A stretch of 64,000 bases of DNA. Source: Mesostigma viride (lineage: Eukaryota; Streptophyta; Mesostigmatophyceae; Mesostigmatales; Mesostigmataceae). This document shows, in pieces, positions 54,876 through 64,000 of the stretch. The notes beneath the pieces were generated by a model. The model was not told the DNA's origin and searched no databases. It worked only from the letters and a program-made list of their open reading frames with translations. Each line of letters starts with the position of its first letter. Within the stretch, counting starts at the first letter, position 1. The stretch covers positions 1,105,090 to 1,169,089 of the forward strand of contig RPFO01000225.1 in NCBI GenBank assembly GCA_009746045.1. Direction: 5' to 3'. The position numbers and the translations under genes were made by a program.

Positions 54876-55767
54876 CTGGGTGCAGCAGCCACAAAGTCCA
54901 ACTGTTGGTACTCAATTGAGTACAAAATTCCCAAGGACACCCAGACATGTCAGCATCCATGCGCAGGGGCCACTAGGCACACATGGATTGGCAAGTGTGC
55001 AAACCACGTCGACCAACATGTCCCTGACAACTGCACCGGCTACCCTCTTGGATTTATGACTGGCTACATAGCAGAGCCATGCAGCCATGTTGCCCTAGTT
55101 GTCGAGCTCTTGATCATTGTATATCTAGACGCACATGGCAAAGGACCGTAAGAAGGCCAGCTCAGCTGGCTGCTGCAGTTACATACCAGGCAGAATATAT
55201 GATCACGCCGTACTCTATGTCACTGGGGACAGTTGACTGACTAATGCAGTTCATATCCCTACACTTACACTTACACTTTTAGGGGGTGGTTTCGTAAAGC
55301 GGGCAGCACTAAGGTGGCAGATGTGCTACTGTGTCCAAATAAAGAAATTGAATGAACCAGCAATGCCAGCGGCACGGTGCTGCTGCCGCACGGACCTTGA
55401 TGCATCCTTGTCAAGATTACGTAGAGAGCTGGCTTACACGGCCAGGCAAGCAACGACCAAAACCAAACGGGCGGCCAGCCGCCCCACCTACCTTGGCCAT
55501 GCGGCTGCTGCCATGGCACATCCACTGGGATGCTAAAACAAGCCATCCCGAGGGAAGACCCAGTGTTGGAGATGCTATATGAAGAAGGAAAAAAAGGGAA
55601 TTTTATTAAGGACAAGCCCAAAATGCCAACTGGATGCCCTGGCTACCTGCTAAGAGCACGCCATGGACACACCGAAGCACTTGACATCCTCTGTCACCAC
55701 CGAACCTATCATTACGGCCGAACCTGCCACCGGGCCATACAGGAAAACATAGCAGATCGACAATCAG

Positions 55768-55955
55768 GATCAAAGTACTACTGCACGGGCAGGGTCCTTG
55801 AGCATTGGTTAGGACGGAGCCTCAAAACATGTACATCGAGGCAAGCTTCCCTGGTATCAGGATCAAAGTACTTCTGCACGGGCAGGGTCCAAGCATTGGT
55901 TAGGACGGAGCCTCAAGACATGTACATCGAGGCAAGCTTCCCTGACCAGTATCAT
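55768..55955. repeat. ~90-bp tandem duplication in block copy 2
   Basis: AGGATCAAAGTAC through GGCAAGCTTCCCTG is present twice in tandem here, but once in block copy 1 (41586-41670). Confidence 0.8.
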
Positions 55956-56630
55956 ATCAATGCGAGCAGACCGATGCTCATGTGATGAGGAGTCAGCCTC
56001 GAGGCATGCCACAGGAGGCACGGTCCTTGAGGGACTGACCAACCGGTGGGCCACCCCACCCAGGCAACCCCCCCTCATGACATCTTGAGGATTAAGGTTT
56101 CAATGGGTGTGTCGGCGCCACTATTAACTGTGTGGGCCCAGAACAACACCACAATGAGAGACTCTTCTTTATTCAGTGTACAATGCCGAGCTACGCCTGC
56201 ACATATACCGGCGCTTGTTTGCTCTAGATGGCAATCTGGGACTTTTGGGTCAAGATACAGTAATAGCTAGGGATTGAACATTACACCAGGGTTGAAACAC
56301 GGGATCGACCTCGTACTTGCACAGCGACTGCCATTACACTGCCTAGTCCACAGCCTCGAGCACTTGCCCAACTGTGCAAAACCCTGTTCATCGCAAAGGT
56401 GTTCATTACTGTTGCATGGAATAGTGGCTTATAAACCATGCTGTGGGTCGACAGCAACATGGAGTACACAAACAAGAAGGGAAAGGGACTGTTTAGCCTG
56501 GCGATTGCAAAGTTGAAAGGTGACACAGTTAGTGGCTAAATGCCATGTTTTACTCGTCGAAGACTTGTTTATTCTGCTCCTGCAGAGCATGGCCTATGGG
56601 TACTTCAGGGGCCACCAAGCCAAGGCTGAC

Positions 56631-56729
56631 CTTGTCCAGGGCGTTCACGTCCGCACCACTTTTGATGAGATACCGCACCACGTCCAACATGCCCTCGTCT
56701 GACGCGAGGTGCAGAGGGGTCTTCCCGAA
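56631..56729 (-). CDS. Ankyrin-repeat exon, 99 bp (duplicate of 42194-42292)
   Basis: Same 33 codons as 42194-42292 by eye. The acceptor has a small insertion (TTCATGCAG instead of GTTCAG) and is still usable; the donor is GTCAGC. Phase 0. Confidence 0.8.
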
Positions 56730-57007
56730 CTGCATGAACGCAGCAGCATACAGGCCCGAACATTGGCATGAATCGTTACAATTAAACAAGAGCACATGTG
56801 ACGGCAAACACAGGAACTGAATATTCGTGCACCGCGGTACAGGAGCATGTGCCAATTGGCGAGCGAGCACCCACGCACACCGCGTTGGGAAGAGAAAAGG
56901 GACGACCCGCATTGGTGCTTTCCATGTAAAAAACCCTACCCCCTTGTAAGCATCCACCTGACTTGGCTCGCAAATGCCACCATACATATTGTTATGTTTA
57001 TACTTAA

Positions 57008-58717
57008 CCCCTAAAAGGTCTTGCTGCAAATTTTCCGCCAAAAATCGAGTTCCAGCCGATGCATCGGCCCCTTCTCGGGGGACCAGATGCCGCGTAATCA
57101 ATTGAGAATTAGGAAAAGTTTAGCGGAGAAGATCGAAAGTTTATAAGTTTCTTCACAGCATGGTACTAGGGTTTGCATACTTCTGACAAAGTTATAGAGG
57201 TGTTCTGGCCGGTCAAAGTACAAGGGGTCAGGGTACTTTTTCACGTACAACGTGCATTCCGGAAAACGACGACCTGGCCATGGCGGCTTGCGCCCACGCA
57301 TGGCATTTACGTTTGCGTTCGAATTTTCTGGCCAAACTTAGGATATTGATTTTATGCGTCCTAAAGATCATACAGGCCAAATTTTGGTCCGCGGGAATGC
57401 CATTTGATAGGTGTCGGCAGCGCTCTTGCTGGAAAAAAATGCCATCAGGCCGGACGATAGAAACGTTGACAGCAATACCTTTCCAGCGTATTTTAGAGGA
57501 TATATCGGTTTCTTTTTACTTTTTATGATGATTTGTAGTCGTAAACGTGCAAGGGTGGCCAGAAATCGCCGAATCTAGCAACCATGCTGCACAACTTTGG
57601 TGTGCCGAAATGCGCCATTTTGCGGCCACCGCCTGGGCCAAGGTAACGCCATCCATGCCTGGTAAAGCTTAAGCATCGTTTTCCTATCGATGTTTGACGT
57701 TTATATATACGTTCTATCTTGTGTACATAGCACATTCTTTTTGCATTATTCATGCTCTTTCTTGACCCTGGCCTGGCCCCTTTCTAAAACATCCTTCTTA
57801 GATGAGCACTTCCCTCAGTCAGTTGACCTGCCACAGGGTGATGGTGATAAGTTTTAGAGGCGGTATGGGTTAGAATAACTCCATATATGTTTGTTATACA
57901 TTTCCCATACACATATTGCATGAGTGTGAGGCAGTTGGCTGGTCTCTGTGGCATCATCAAGCACGTAACTGGTGAGTAGAAGCTTCCCATTGGCAGCATG
58001 TGCCACCATGCAGGTGTGCTGGCCATCACCTGGCAAGCTACTGTATAGCAGCTTAGGCCTAGTTTATCCTTGCTAGGGCAGGCTGAAATAGGCTCAACAT
58101 CTGACACTAGTTTGTTGGTGGCTGCCTCCTAGAATGCATGCCTTGCGTAGGGTATCCGTACCACGTTACCTACGTGCATGGACAAGGTGGCACCTGCACA
58201 TAGGTGCCATGTAAGGGCAGTGTGATGATGCAGTTATGTTTCCCCATCATTGTGGAAGGGAAATGTATTGTATGGCATGGTTGGTGGCGACATTAGTAGG
58301 TAGTATGCCCACCCCTACCCCCTTGGTTGCTTTTTACCAACGGTACCCCTATGGGCTGTACTGGGTGTAACTGCTGGTATACCCACCCAAATGATGACCC
58401 CAATGGCTCAAACTGTTCAGTATTTAATTGTTTATCATCCCTGAAGTGGTAGGTGCCTAGGTCTTATAACATAATTCAAAATGCACATTCTACCAAAAAT
58501 GAAAACGCGCGTCTTGACCCCCCTGACTTTGACGGCAGTTATACATGGCCTACCCTGCATATATGTGAGGTTGTGATATACCAACCCGAAGGGCAACTCA
58601 TGGACATGCTTGGCCCCTAAGGACAGCCATTGGATATGGTTAGGTTGGATGGCAGCTGGTTTGCAAAATTGTGAAGATCCAGCCGATTTATCGGCAGGAT
58701 CTCGGCCCATTTAGGGG
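57008..58717 (+). mobile_element. E4: TTAA element in duplicated block copy 2
   Basis: Starts CCCCTAAAAGGTC after TTAA (57004-57007) and ends CCCATTTAGGGG directly before CCACATGC. The uninterrupted copy 1 reads TTAATGCCACATG, so the right-hand TTAA and two further bases are missing. 1710 bp, no transposase. Confidence 0.86.
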
Positions 58718-59253
58718 CCACATGCTACTGAATTCTAACCTCAGCTTAGCTTACCACACATGAAATGAGAAAACATGACCACAACCACTGCTGCACCCTT
58801 GGAACGGTGACCAGCTAGCCGAGCCACCCAGCCTTACACAACCGTAAGTTTGGCGTGCAGTAATTGGCTTTCGTACCCGTAGAGGCGTAGACACCATGGG
58901 ACCTGATCGACGCCACGGGAGGGGCTCATGACACATCAAGCTCCCAGCTTGCCAGCCGATGAGCCTCAAAGCCAAACAGCCTATGTTGCATATCTCTAAC
59001 TTTCTCAGTGCATACGATGTTTTCGATCAGGCGCATCCATAACTGACCATGGCTCCGACGTCAATTTGTAAAGAAAACGATCACACGTCAGAAGGAGAGC
59101 TTGAGGGGCTCGAGAAACTCAGATTTTCACGTGGCGTGGAATGCACGGGCCTGCGCAAGCAAGGGCCTGCAACGTTTAAAAGTGACGCCATCAGCACGTG
59201 CCTGCTGTAGTTATACAGAGTGGAGAAGTTTAGAGGCGATAAAGAACACTGAC

Positions 59254-59328
59254 CGAGTCCTTGTCGACCAGCTTCTGCACCATGTCCAAACTGGCCTTCA
59301 ATGCTGGGTGCAGCGGGGTACTCCCGTT
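59254..59328 (-). pseudogene. Truncated ankyrin exon, 75 bp
   Basis: Duplicate of 43164-43262. CATCCAG acceptor and GTCAGT donor are kept, but 24 bp are missing, removing the SGADVNA turn: NGSTPLHPALKASLDMV, then QKLVDKDS. Still in frame (25 codons). The repeat is unlikely to fold normally. Confidence 0.65.
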
Positions 59329-60030
59329 CTGGATGCAGCAGCCACGCAGGCCCCAACATTGGTACGTAAATGCGTACAAAGCTCCCGATACACAGTGTAG
59401 CACACAGACACGTCAGCGTCCAAAGGAACACCATCAGGGCCATCAGCCTTGCGCAGCAATCAGCAATTGCGCACCCACATCGGACACCATTGATCAGGGC
59501 CCTGACATCTGCCACGGCTAAGTAAGTTGGAAGACGGTGCCAGAAGTTATTCCCCGCTCTATTGCCCTAAACACTGGTGGAATGATATTACAAACGTACG
59601 TTCACTACCCCAACAAAGAGAGAAAACTTGGAGAAAGAATTGACATGGTAGATACTCAGGCCTGAGCCCGCAGACCCAAGCCGCGAAGGAGAAACATGCT
59701 CTCTAGCTTCCAAGCGCAAGCTCACACAAGGGGTTGGATATGGTGTGGTTGTCAAATAATACTGAGCAAAAGAATCTCGCGTTGTGAACGCTCATGCTGT
59801 GAGGATGGGCCATGCCCCTTGTTTCGTGTCTTTCCAGGGCCTCTTCTTTGGGGTCCCTCTCTGGAAGCGCGAGCTTATATAATTAATGAACCCCCCCCAA
59901 TATCACACGCGGCAAGGCTCTCGCGTACCCTAGTACCCAATAGTGAGAAAGTGGGTGCCTAATCGTAGGTGCCCAATCGCACGCACCTAACTGCACCTGA
60001 GCACATGGGTTCCGAATAGTGAGAACATGC

Positions 60031-62094
60031 ATGCGGGCGATGACATAAATATATAAGTACCCTTGGGTTACTACGGGGACCAACCTGGACATGCCACCCC
60101 TGGCACCACCACATGCAGTTGCAGGCGAGCATGGCACTCGGGCTCCAAAGCAGTGCAGGCGAAAGGAATGCTAACAAAATAAGACCTCGCTGGACATTGG
60201 CTTGCTGGGGCGCTCCTCTGCTACCCCATCCAGCCAAGGAATATTGTAGAGATCGATGGGAAGCTGGGCACTGCGTATTCAGCTTTTCCAATAGGCACAA
60301 ACTTCCATGCATAAGTAACCCGCCGCGGCCATACTGGCATTGTAAATTTATTGCCAGTGGGACTGATTGGCTGCAAGAGCAGCAAATCATGTAAAAGGGC
60401 ACTTTCTTGTTTCAACGACCCACCGATTTGCTGCAGCCTCCCCCCATGTCTGTGCTCCTGGTCAAGGGTATCCCATCACTGCACAGGAGGAGAGACGGAC
60501 AACGGCATGCACGCCAGGTCGGAATCACGGAAGAAGGGACTAAGTCATAAACCAAAGGGCTAAGGTTGGCTCGTGGACTGGTGGAAAGAAGGCGGGACAC
60601 AGAGCCCGTGTGTTTAAATGCCCCTGCACGCAGTACGTGGAATGCGTGAGAGGCAAGGCGCCATCCCTACTAAACAACGGGGGTGGGCCCCTAATTAGAA
60701 TGGCGCACACCTTGACTAGCCGGGGCGCAGTCGGAGTTGTAACAGGTGCCACAGGGATCCTTCAACGTGAAGGCCGCGACTGAACTGAGCAACTTCAGTG
60801 ACGTTGGCCTGTAGCCGGGATACGTGGAGGCAGGTGGTGGAATGTAACGGATTTTCCCGAAGCATGAGGGGTTTCAGCTAGGCTTGCCCACAACCCAACA
60901 TGGAGCGAATGACCAGGGGGCACAAAATGAAGTAATGACTATAAGCCGTAAAGCACGCTTGCGCGGCAGTCTGTACGCGATGGTCATGTGACACATTATA
61001 CCTGGAGATATTATACCTGGAGATATTATACCTGGCTACCTTGTTTATGCCATTCAGTGGTAATGTGTTTCGGCTACAAAGGAGTAAGCATAATGCTAGA
61101 CTAACCAAGATGCTAACCGTACCCAGGCGCTCTACTCGCCAAGTGCTTCCCAGACATATGCGACACAAACAGAAGGGACCCCCGGAATGAAATTAAATGA
61201 AATTAAACTATGGCTACCTGCTGTTGGCATTCCACAAGAGCGTAAAAGGCATCATCTCGCTATGAAGCAATTTTTTAATCACCTCCTCATGGCCATGGCT
61301 GGACTTGCGGGAAGCTAATACAGTACAGTAAGCGTAACGAGCGGCGTTGTTCAACAATCCATACAAGTTGGGGGCCCCTTCGGGGCCCAGACTTTTTGGC
61401 GCCTGAGCGGGCGATTGGCGTCTTCACCCGCGGGGTGCGTCCTTGGGAACGCCGGCGCCACGGGCTAACTGCCCGGGGCGCGCAGTGCGAAGGGGCAGTG
61501 GCCGAGGGCGCCGAGGCGGGGGGGGGCAGCGGGAGCCCAAAATTTCGGCTTCGTACTGTATGGCCTGTCCGCAGGCGGAGCCCCCTGCTTTTCACAGCTT
61601 CGAGCCGTTTCCTGGCACGCGCCCCGTCTGAACACGTTCAGCTCAGTCATCCGTCTCCCTAAAATTGGCACGGAAATTGCGTGGGAAGTAGGCCGAGCCG
61701 AAAGTTTACCCCAAAACTCGTCAGAAAAGTGTTTTGACTGTACAAGCGTTCAAGCGTACAAGCGTACAAATCCCGCCTCATTACTAACGTGCAAACCAAA
61801 GGGGATCCCGAACCAAACGGGTCGTTCGGGTTGTCTCACTTACTAGTAATTTGGACAGTTATACATAGTTGTCTCACTTTTTTTTATCACATGCATGGGG
61901 CCGGCGGCATGCATGCGGCTTTGAGGCACAAGTGCCCATAGACCATAGTACACCAGTACATGATCGTACCTAGCTGCCACTGATATGATGCGGGCAGGCG
62001 GGCCTTGGACCGACCCCACTGGGACCCGACCCACTACAAGTCATGCATGTCCAGCATGGCAGGTGGCCAACAGAATCAGAATTGGTACTTGTAC
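60031..62094. other. Region without recognised genes
   Basis: Short ORFs only. GC-rich part at 61360-61640 has open frames on both strands, as expected from composition. Contains the small tandem repeat at 60994-61035. Confidence 0.35.
60994..61035. repeat. 15-bp tandem repeat, about three copies
   Basis: ATTATACCTGGAGAT is repeated head to tail. Confidence 0.85.
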
Positions 62095-62361
62095 TTGCAC
62101 ACTGTAGTCTCCTGAAGGTGGTGCTCACCATGGTCCGGTCCGTTTTCCCCCACGCGAACATCCGGTCTGACGGAGGATATGGACGGCGCGGCTTTCTTCT
62201 CTCCCAACCACCGCCCTGACATCGTTGTTCTGGACTTTGAAGGAGGCGGCCGGCACTTGCTCATTGGCGTTTCTGTGGCTCGCCCCTTGGCTCTAGCTTC
62301 ATCAGTGCAGCCATGTGATTGGTGCATCCCAGGCGGCGGGAGCCACGGCGGATCGGGCTGA
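62095..62361 (+). pseudogene. Possible restriction-like endonuclease fragment of a non-LTR element
   Basis: After a frame change near 62200 the plus strand reads HRPDIVVLDFEGGGRHLLIG, then VSVARPLAL. The arrangement RPDIV...D...G..LLIxVSVxRP resembles the PD-(D/E) nuclease found after RT in R2/CRE-type LINEs. No RT is seen beside it. Weak, short and broken. Confidence 0.3.
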
Positions 62362-62365
62362 ACGG

Positions 62366-63128
62366 GCCAGTCGGGCCAAGCTCATGGCCTAATAATGGGG
62401 AGAGGATGGTGGCGACCGAGGGAGTGCCCCGAGGAAGGCGGTGTTGGGCGGCCTGAGCGGTGCGGTCGGTAGTGCAGGCCTGCTGGATCTCAGCGTAAGC
62501 AACTAAGCATCCTGGAGGGCGCGGTGATGAATGGGTAGGGGCTGGCGGGGTCCAAGAGGTCAGGCGCCGCCCCTCATATCAAATTTTAATAATGCACGGC
62601 CAGGTTTAGCTAATGGCCAATGCCACCCCGGTGAGGGCGCACGCTCTCAGGGCCGGCTAGCTAAGCTGCTGCATCGATCGATCCTTTTCTCTCTTCTCTC
62701 CATGCCTCTGACAGGGCCCCCCACCTTCTCATATCGACGAGAATCGGCGGCATTTGAAACAAGCTGGTGCCGGAAGGTGCAAGCGCACCATGCATATGGG
62801 CTGATACCTAAGGTGCACATACTGCAGCGCAGGTCGATCACCTACGTCAGGACCGGCACTCAACAAGCTGGTGGATCCACCATATGGCACGTGCATGGCC
62901 TTACCCAACAGTTGAATTCAACTTTACGTATTTTATCATCGATTGACACATCGTAGCCGTATCATTACAAATTTAGAGGCAGGATGATTACAATTTACAT
63001 TTGCTACTGGGCAGTGTCGCAATATCTTAAGGATACTGCGAACTGAGCTGCTAGCTGAAGACATCCCGATTGTGTGTCACCGGAAGTCATCCATCCCATG
63101 GAGATAAAATCCAGGTACGTAAAATGGG
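62366..63128. other. No gene recognised
   Basis: Nothing supported, apart from being downstream of the minus-strand gene that ends at 63129. Confidence 0.35.
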
Positions 63129-64000
63129 TTACCCTACCAACAAAGACTCGGAAACAAGACTGGGCTCTCTTAGGGAGTACGAGGGCGCACCATCCCCATG
63201 TCCCGTATACGGAGGGTAAAGGCTTCCTGTGGGGTTGTCGCCGCGTGCTGTGTAGCTACCTTTCACCCCCTGTCCCAGGCTGACCTGTGGCGACCTGGGC
63301 GGCTTGTGCACATCCGAATGGCCTATGGGCTGCCCCGCATTCGCAAACTGCAGCAGCAGCTGGTCAATCTGGTCGGGGCTGGCCCCGAGGGGCGAGGACA
63401 CCCCCGCCTCCAACGCACGCACATGCGCCGCGTTGTTGAGAAGCCGCTGGTGTGCGCGGGCGTTACTCTCCGCCTCGGCCTGCTCCTGCTTCTTCTGCTC
63501 CAGCGCGTCCAGCAGGCTCAGCTTGTGTTCCGAGCGCTCCTTGATCTCCTCAAAGTCAAACCGGTGGCCGCCTGCCATGCCGCCTGGGGGCCTGCTGGCC
63601 CCTGCCCCCGCCGTGCTGCGTGAGCTGGGCCGCCCGAGGGACGAAGGCGGCCGAGGCGCAGCTGGTGGTGGCCCGTTCCACGCAAGCCCCATGGCCTTGC
63701 GAAGCGCTTGCTCTGAGGGCGTGAGGGGCCGCGTCGATAATGGCCTTTGCGCAGCGATGGCCACGGGATCAAACGAGTCCTGCGGGTTTACCCCCTGTGA
63801 TGCCATCTCGCGAATGGCCCCCGCTACGTCTGGCGCGCCACCCATGAGCGTCGCCGGCTGCCCCGGGAACACGAGCCGGCTGTCCCCCACCAGGGACCGT
63901 CCCAGGTCCAGCTGCGAACCACCCAGCGCTGCCAGGTATTGCTGCTTGGCGGCTGATGACGTGGGGGGGCGCATCGGCTCCTCCCCGACGCCGCCGGCAC
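63129..64000 (-). CDS. Unidentified coiled-coil protein, C-terminal part (runs off the window)
   Basis: Open from the right edge to the stop at 63129; an ATG at 63974 would give 281 residues, but the frame stays open upstream, so the start is probably outside. Sequence is Pro/Ala/Gly/Ser-rich and disordered at first (SSLGRPSSRSTAGAGASRPP), then a charged helix FDFEEIKERSEHKLSLLDAL followed by QKKQEQAEAESNARAH, likely coiled coil, then a Gly/Pro-rich end. No family recognised. Codon use is GC-rich compared with the neighbouring repeat-rich DNA, and antisense frames are also open. Confidence 0.5.
   Translation of the reverse strand, partial: AGGVGEEPMRPPTSSAAKQQYLAALGGSQLDLGRSLVGDSRLVFPGQPATLMGGAPDVAGAIREMASQGVNPQDSFDPVAIAAQRPLSTRPLTPSEQALRKAMGLAWNGPPPAAPRPPSSLGRPSSRSTAGAGASRPPGGMAGGHRFDFEEIKERSEHKLSLLDALEQKKQEQAEAESNARAHQRLLNNAAHVRALEAGVSSPLGASPDQIDQLLLQFANAGQPIGHSDVHKPPRSPQVSLGQGVKGSYTARGDNPTGSLYPPYTGHGDGAPSYSLREPSLVSESLLVG

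Larger units (their letters stand above)
52709..55440 (-). other. Introns around three ankyrin exons
   Basis: Outside the exons at 52613, 53722 and 54777 I see no coding, RNA or element signature that I can support. Confidence 0.4.
55441..60030. repeat. Duplicated block, copy 2 (with E4 inserted)
   Basis: Colinear with 41264-43960; longer mainly because of E4 (57008-58717) and a ~90-bp internal tandem duplication at 55768-55955. Exon 56631-56729 is conserved; exon 59254-59328 carries a deletion. Confidence 0.85.

Noticed and set aside
61396-61671. Overlapping frames on both strands in a GC-rich patch
   Set aside because: Short, no domain, open on both strands as GC-rich DNA usually is.

Overview
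The window looks like nuclear DNA of a eukaryote, most likely a green alga or related protist. The basis is short single-domain exons with GT..AG borders, a chromodomain Ty3/gypsy element, a Penelope-like element of the permuted (N-terminal GIY-YIG) type described from the green lineage and protists, a DIRS-type fragment, CACTA and TTAA-targeting DNA transposons, and long satellites. I cannot name the species. There are no bacterial operons, rRNA genes or CRISPR arrays. Exon borders and repeat limits were read by eye.

Layout. 1-1.6 kb: decayed end of a DIRS-like retroelement (RNase H tail, tyrosine recombinase) next to an L1-ORF1-like fragment. 1.6-4.6 kb: foldback and direct repeats and a weak reverse-transcriptase relic. 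4.9-7.5 kb (minus strand): a phase-0 exon coding two tandem TIR domains, and upstream an ankyrin-like exon. 7.7-41.2 kb: a nest of mobile elements. From outside in these are an AT-rich TIR element (G), a TTAA-flanked element (E1), its relative F, a Penelope-like element, a 22.4-kb gypsy chromovirus, and inside that three further insertions: a 9.7-kb TIR element (H), a second TTAA element (E2) and a SINE-like element. 42-44.6 and 52.6-59.3 kb (minus strand): eight ankyrin exons or exon remnants, most of them 99 bp, separated by a 3.3-kb CACTA-like element, a TTAA MITE, a second G-like copy and E3. A block carrying two ankyrin exons is present twice (41.3-44.0 and 55.4-60.0 kb); the second copy holds E4. 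62-64 kb: a possible LINE endonuclease scrap and the end of an unidentified coiled-coil protein gene that leaves the window.

Reading. The minus-strand ankyrin exons, the ankyrin-like exon at 7.4 kb and the TIR-TIR exon all begin in phase 0 and could be exons of one very large ankyrin-TIR-TIR gene with the nest inside one intron. The exon borders are seen; the joining is inference. The nest gives a relative age order: G, then E1, then F, then Penelope, then gypsy, then H, E2 and the SINE. The gypsy LTRs look nearly identical by eye, so the innermost insertions should be recent. The gypsy element is unusual for an RNase H1 hybrid-binding (viroplasmin-like) first ORF, a retrovirus-type slippery heptamer between protease and reverse transcriptase, and a 771-codon ORF of unknown role after integrase.
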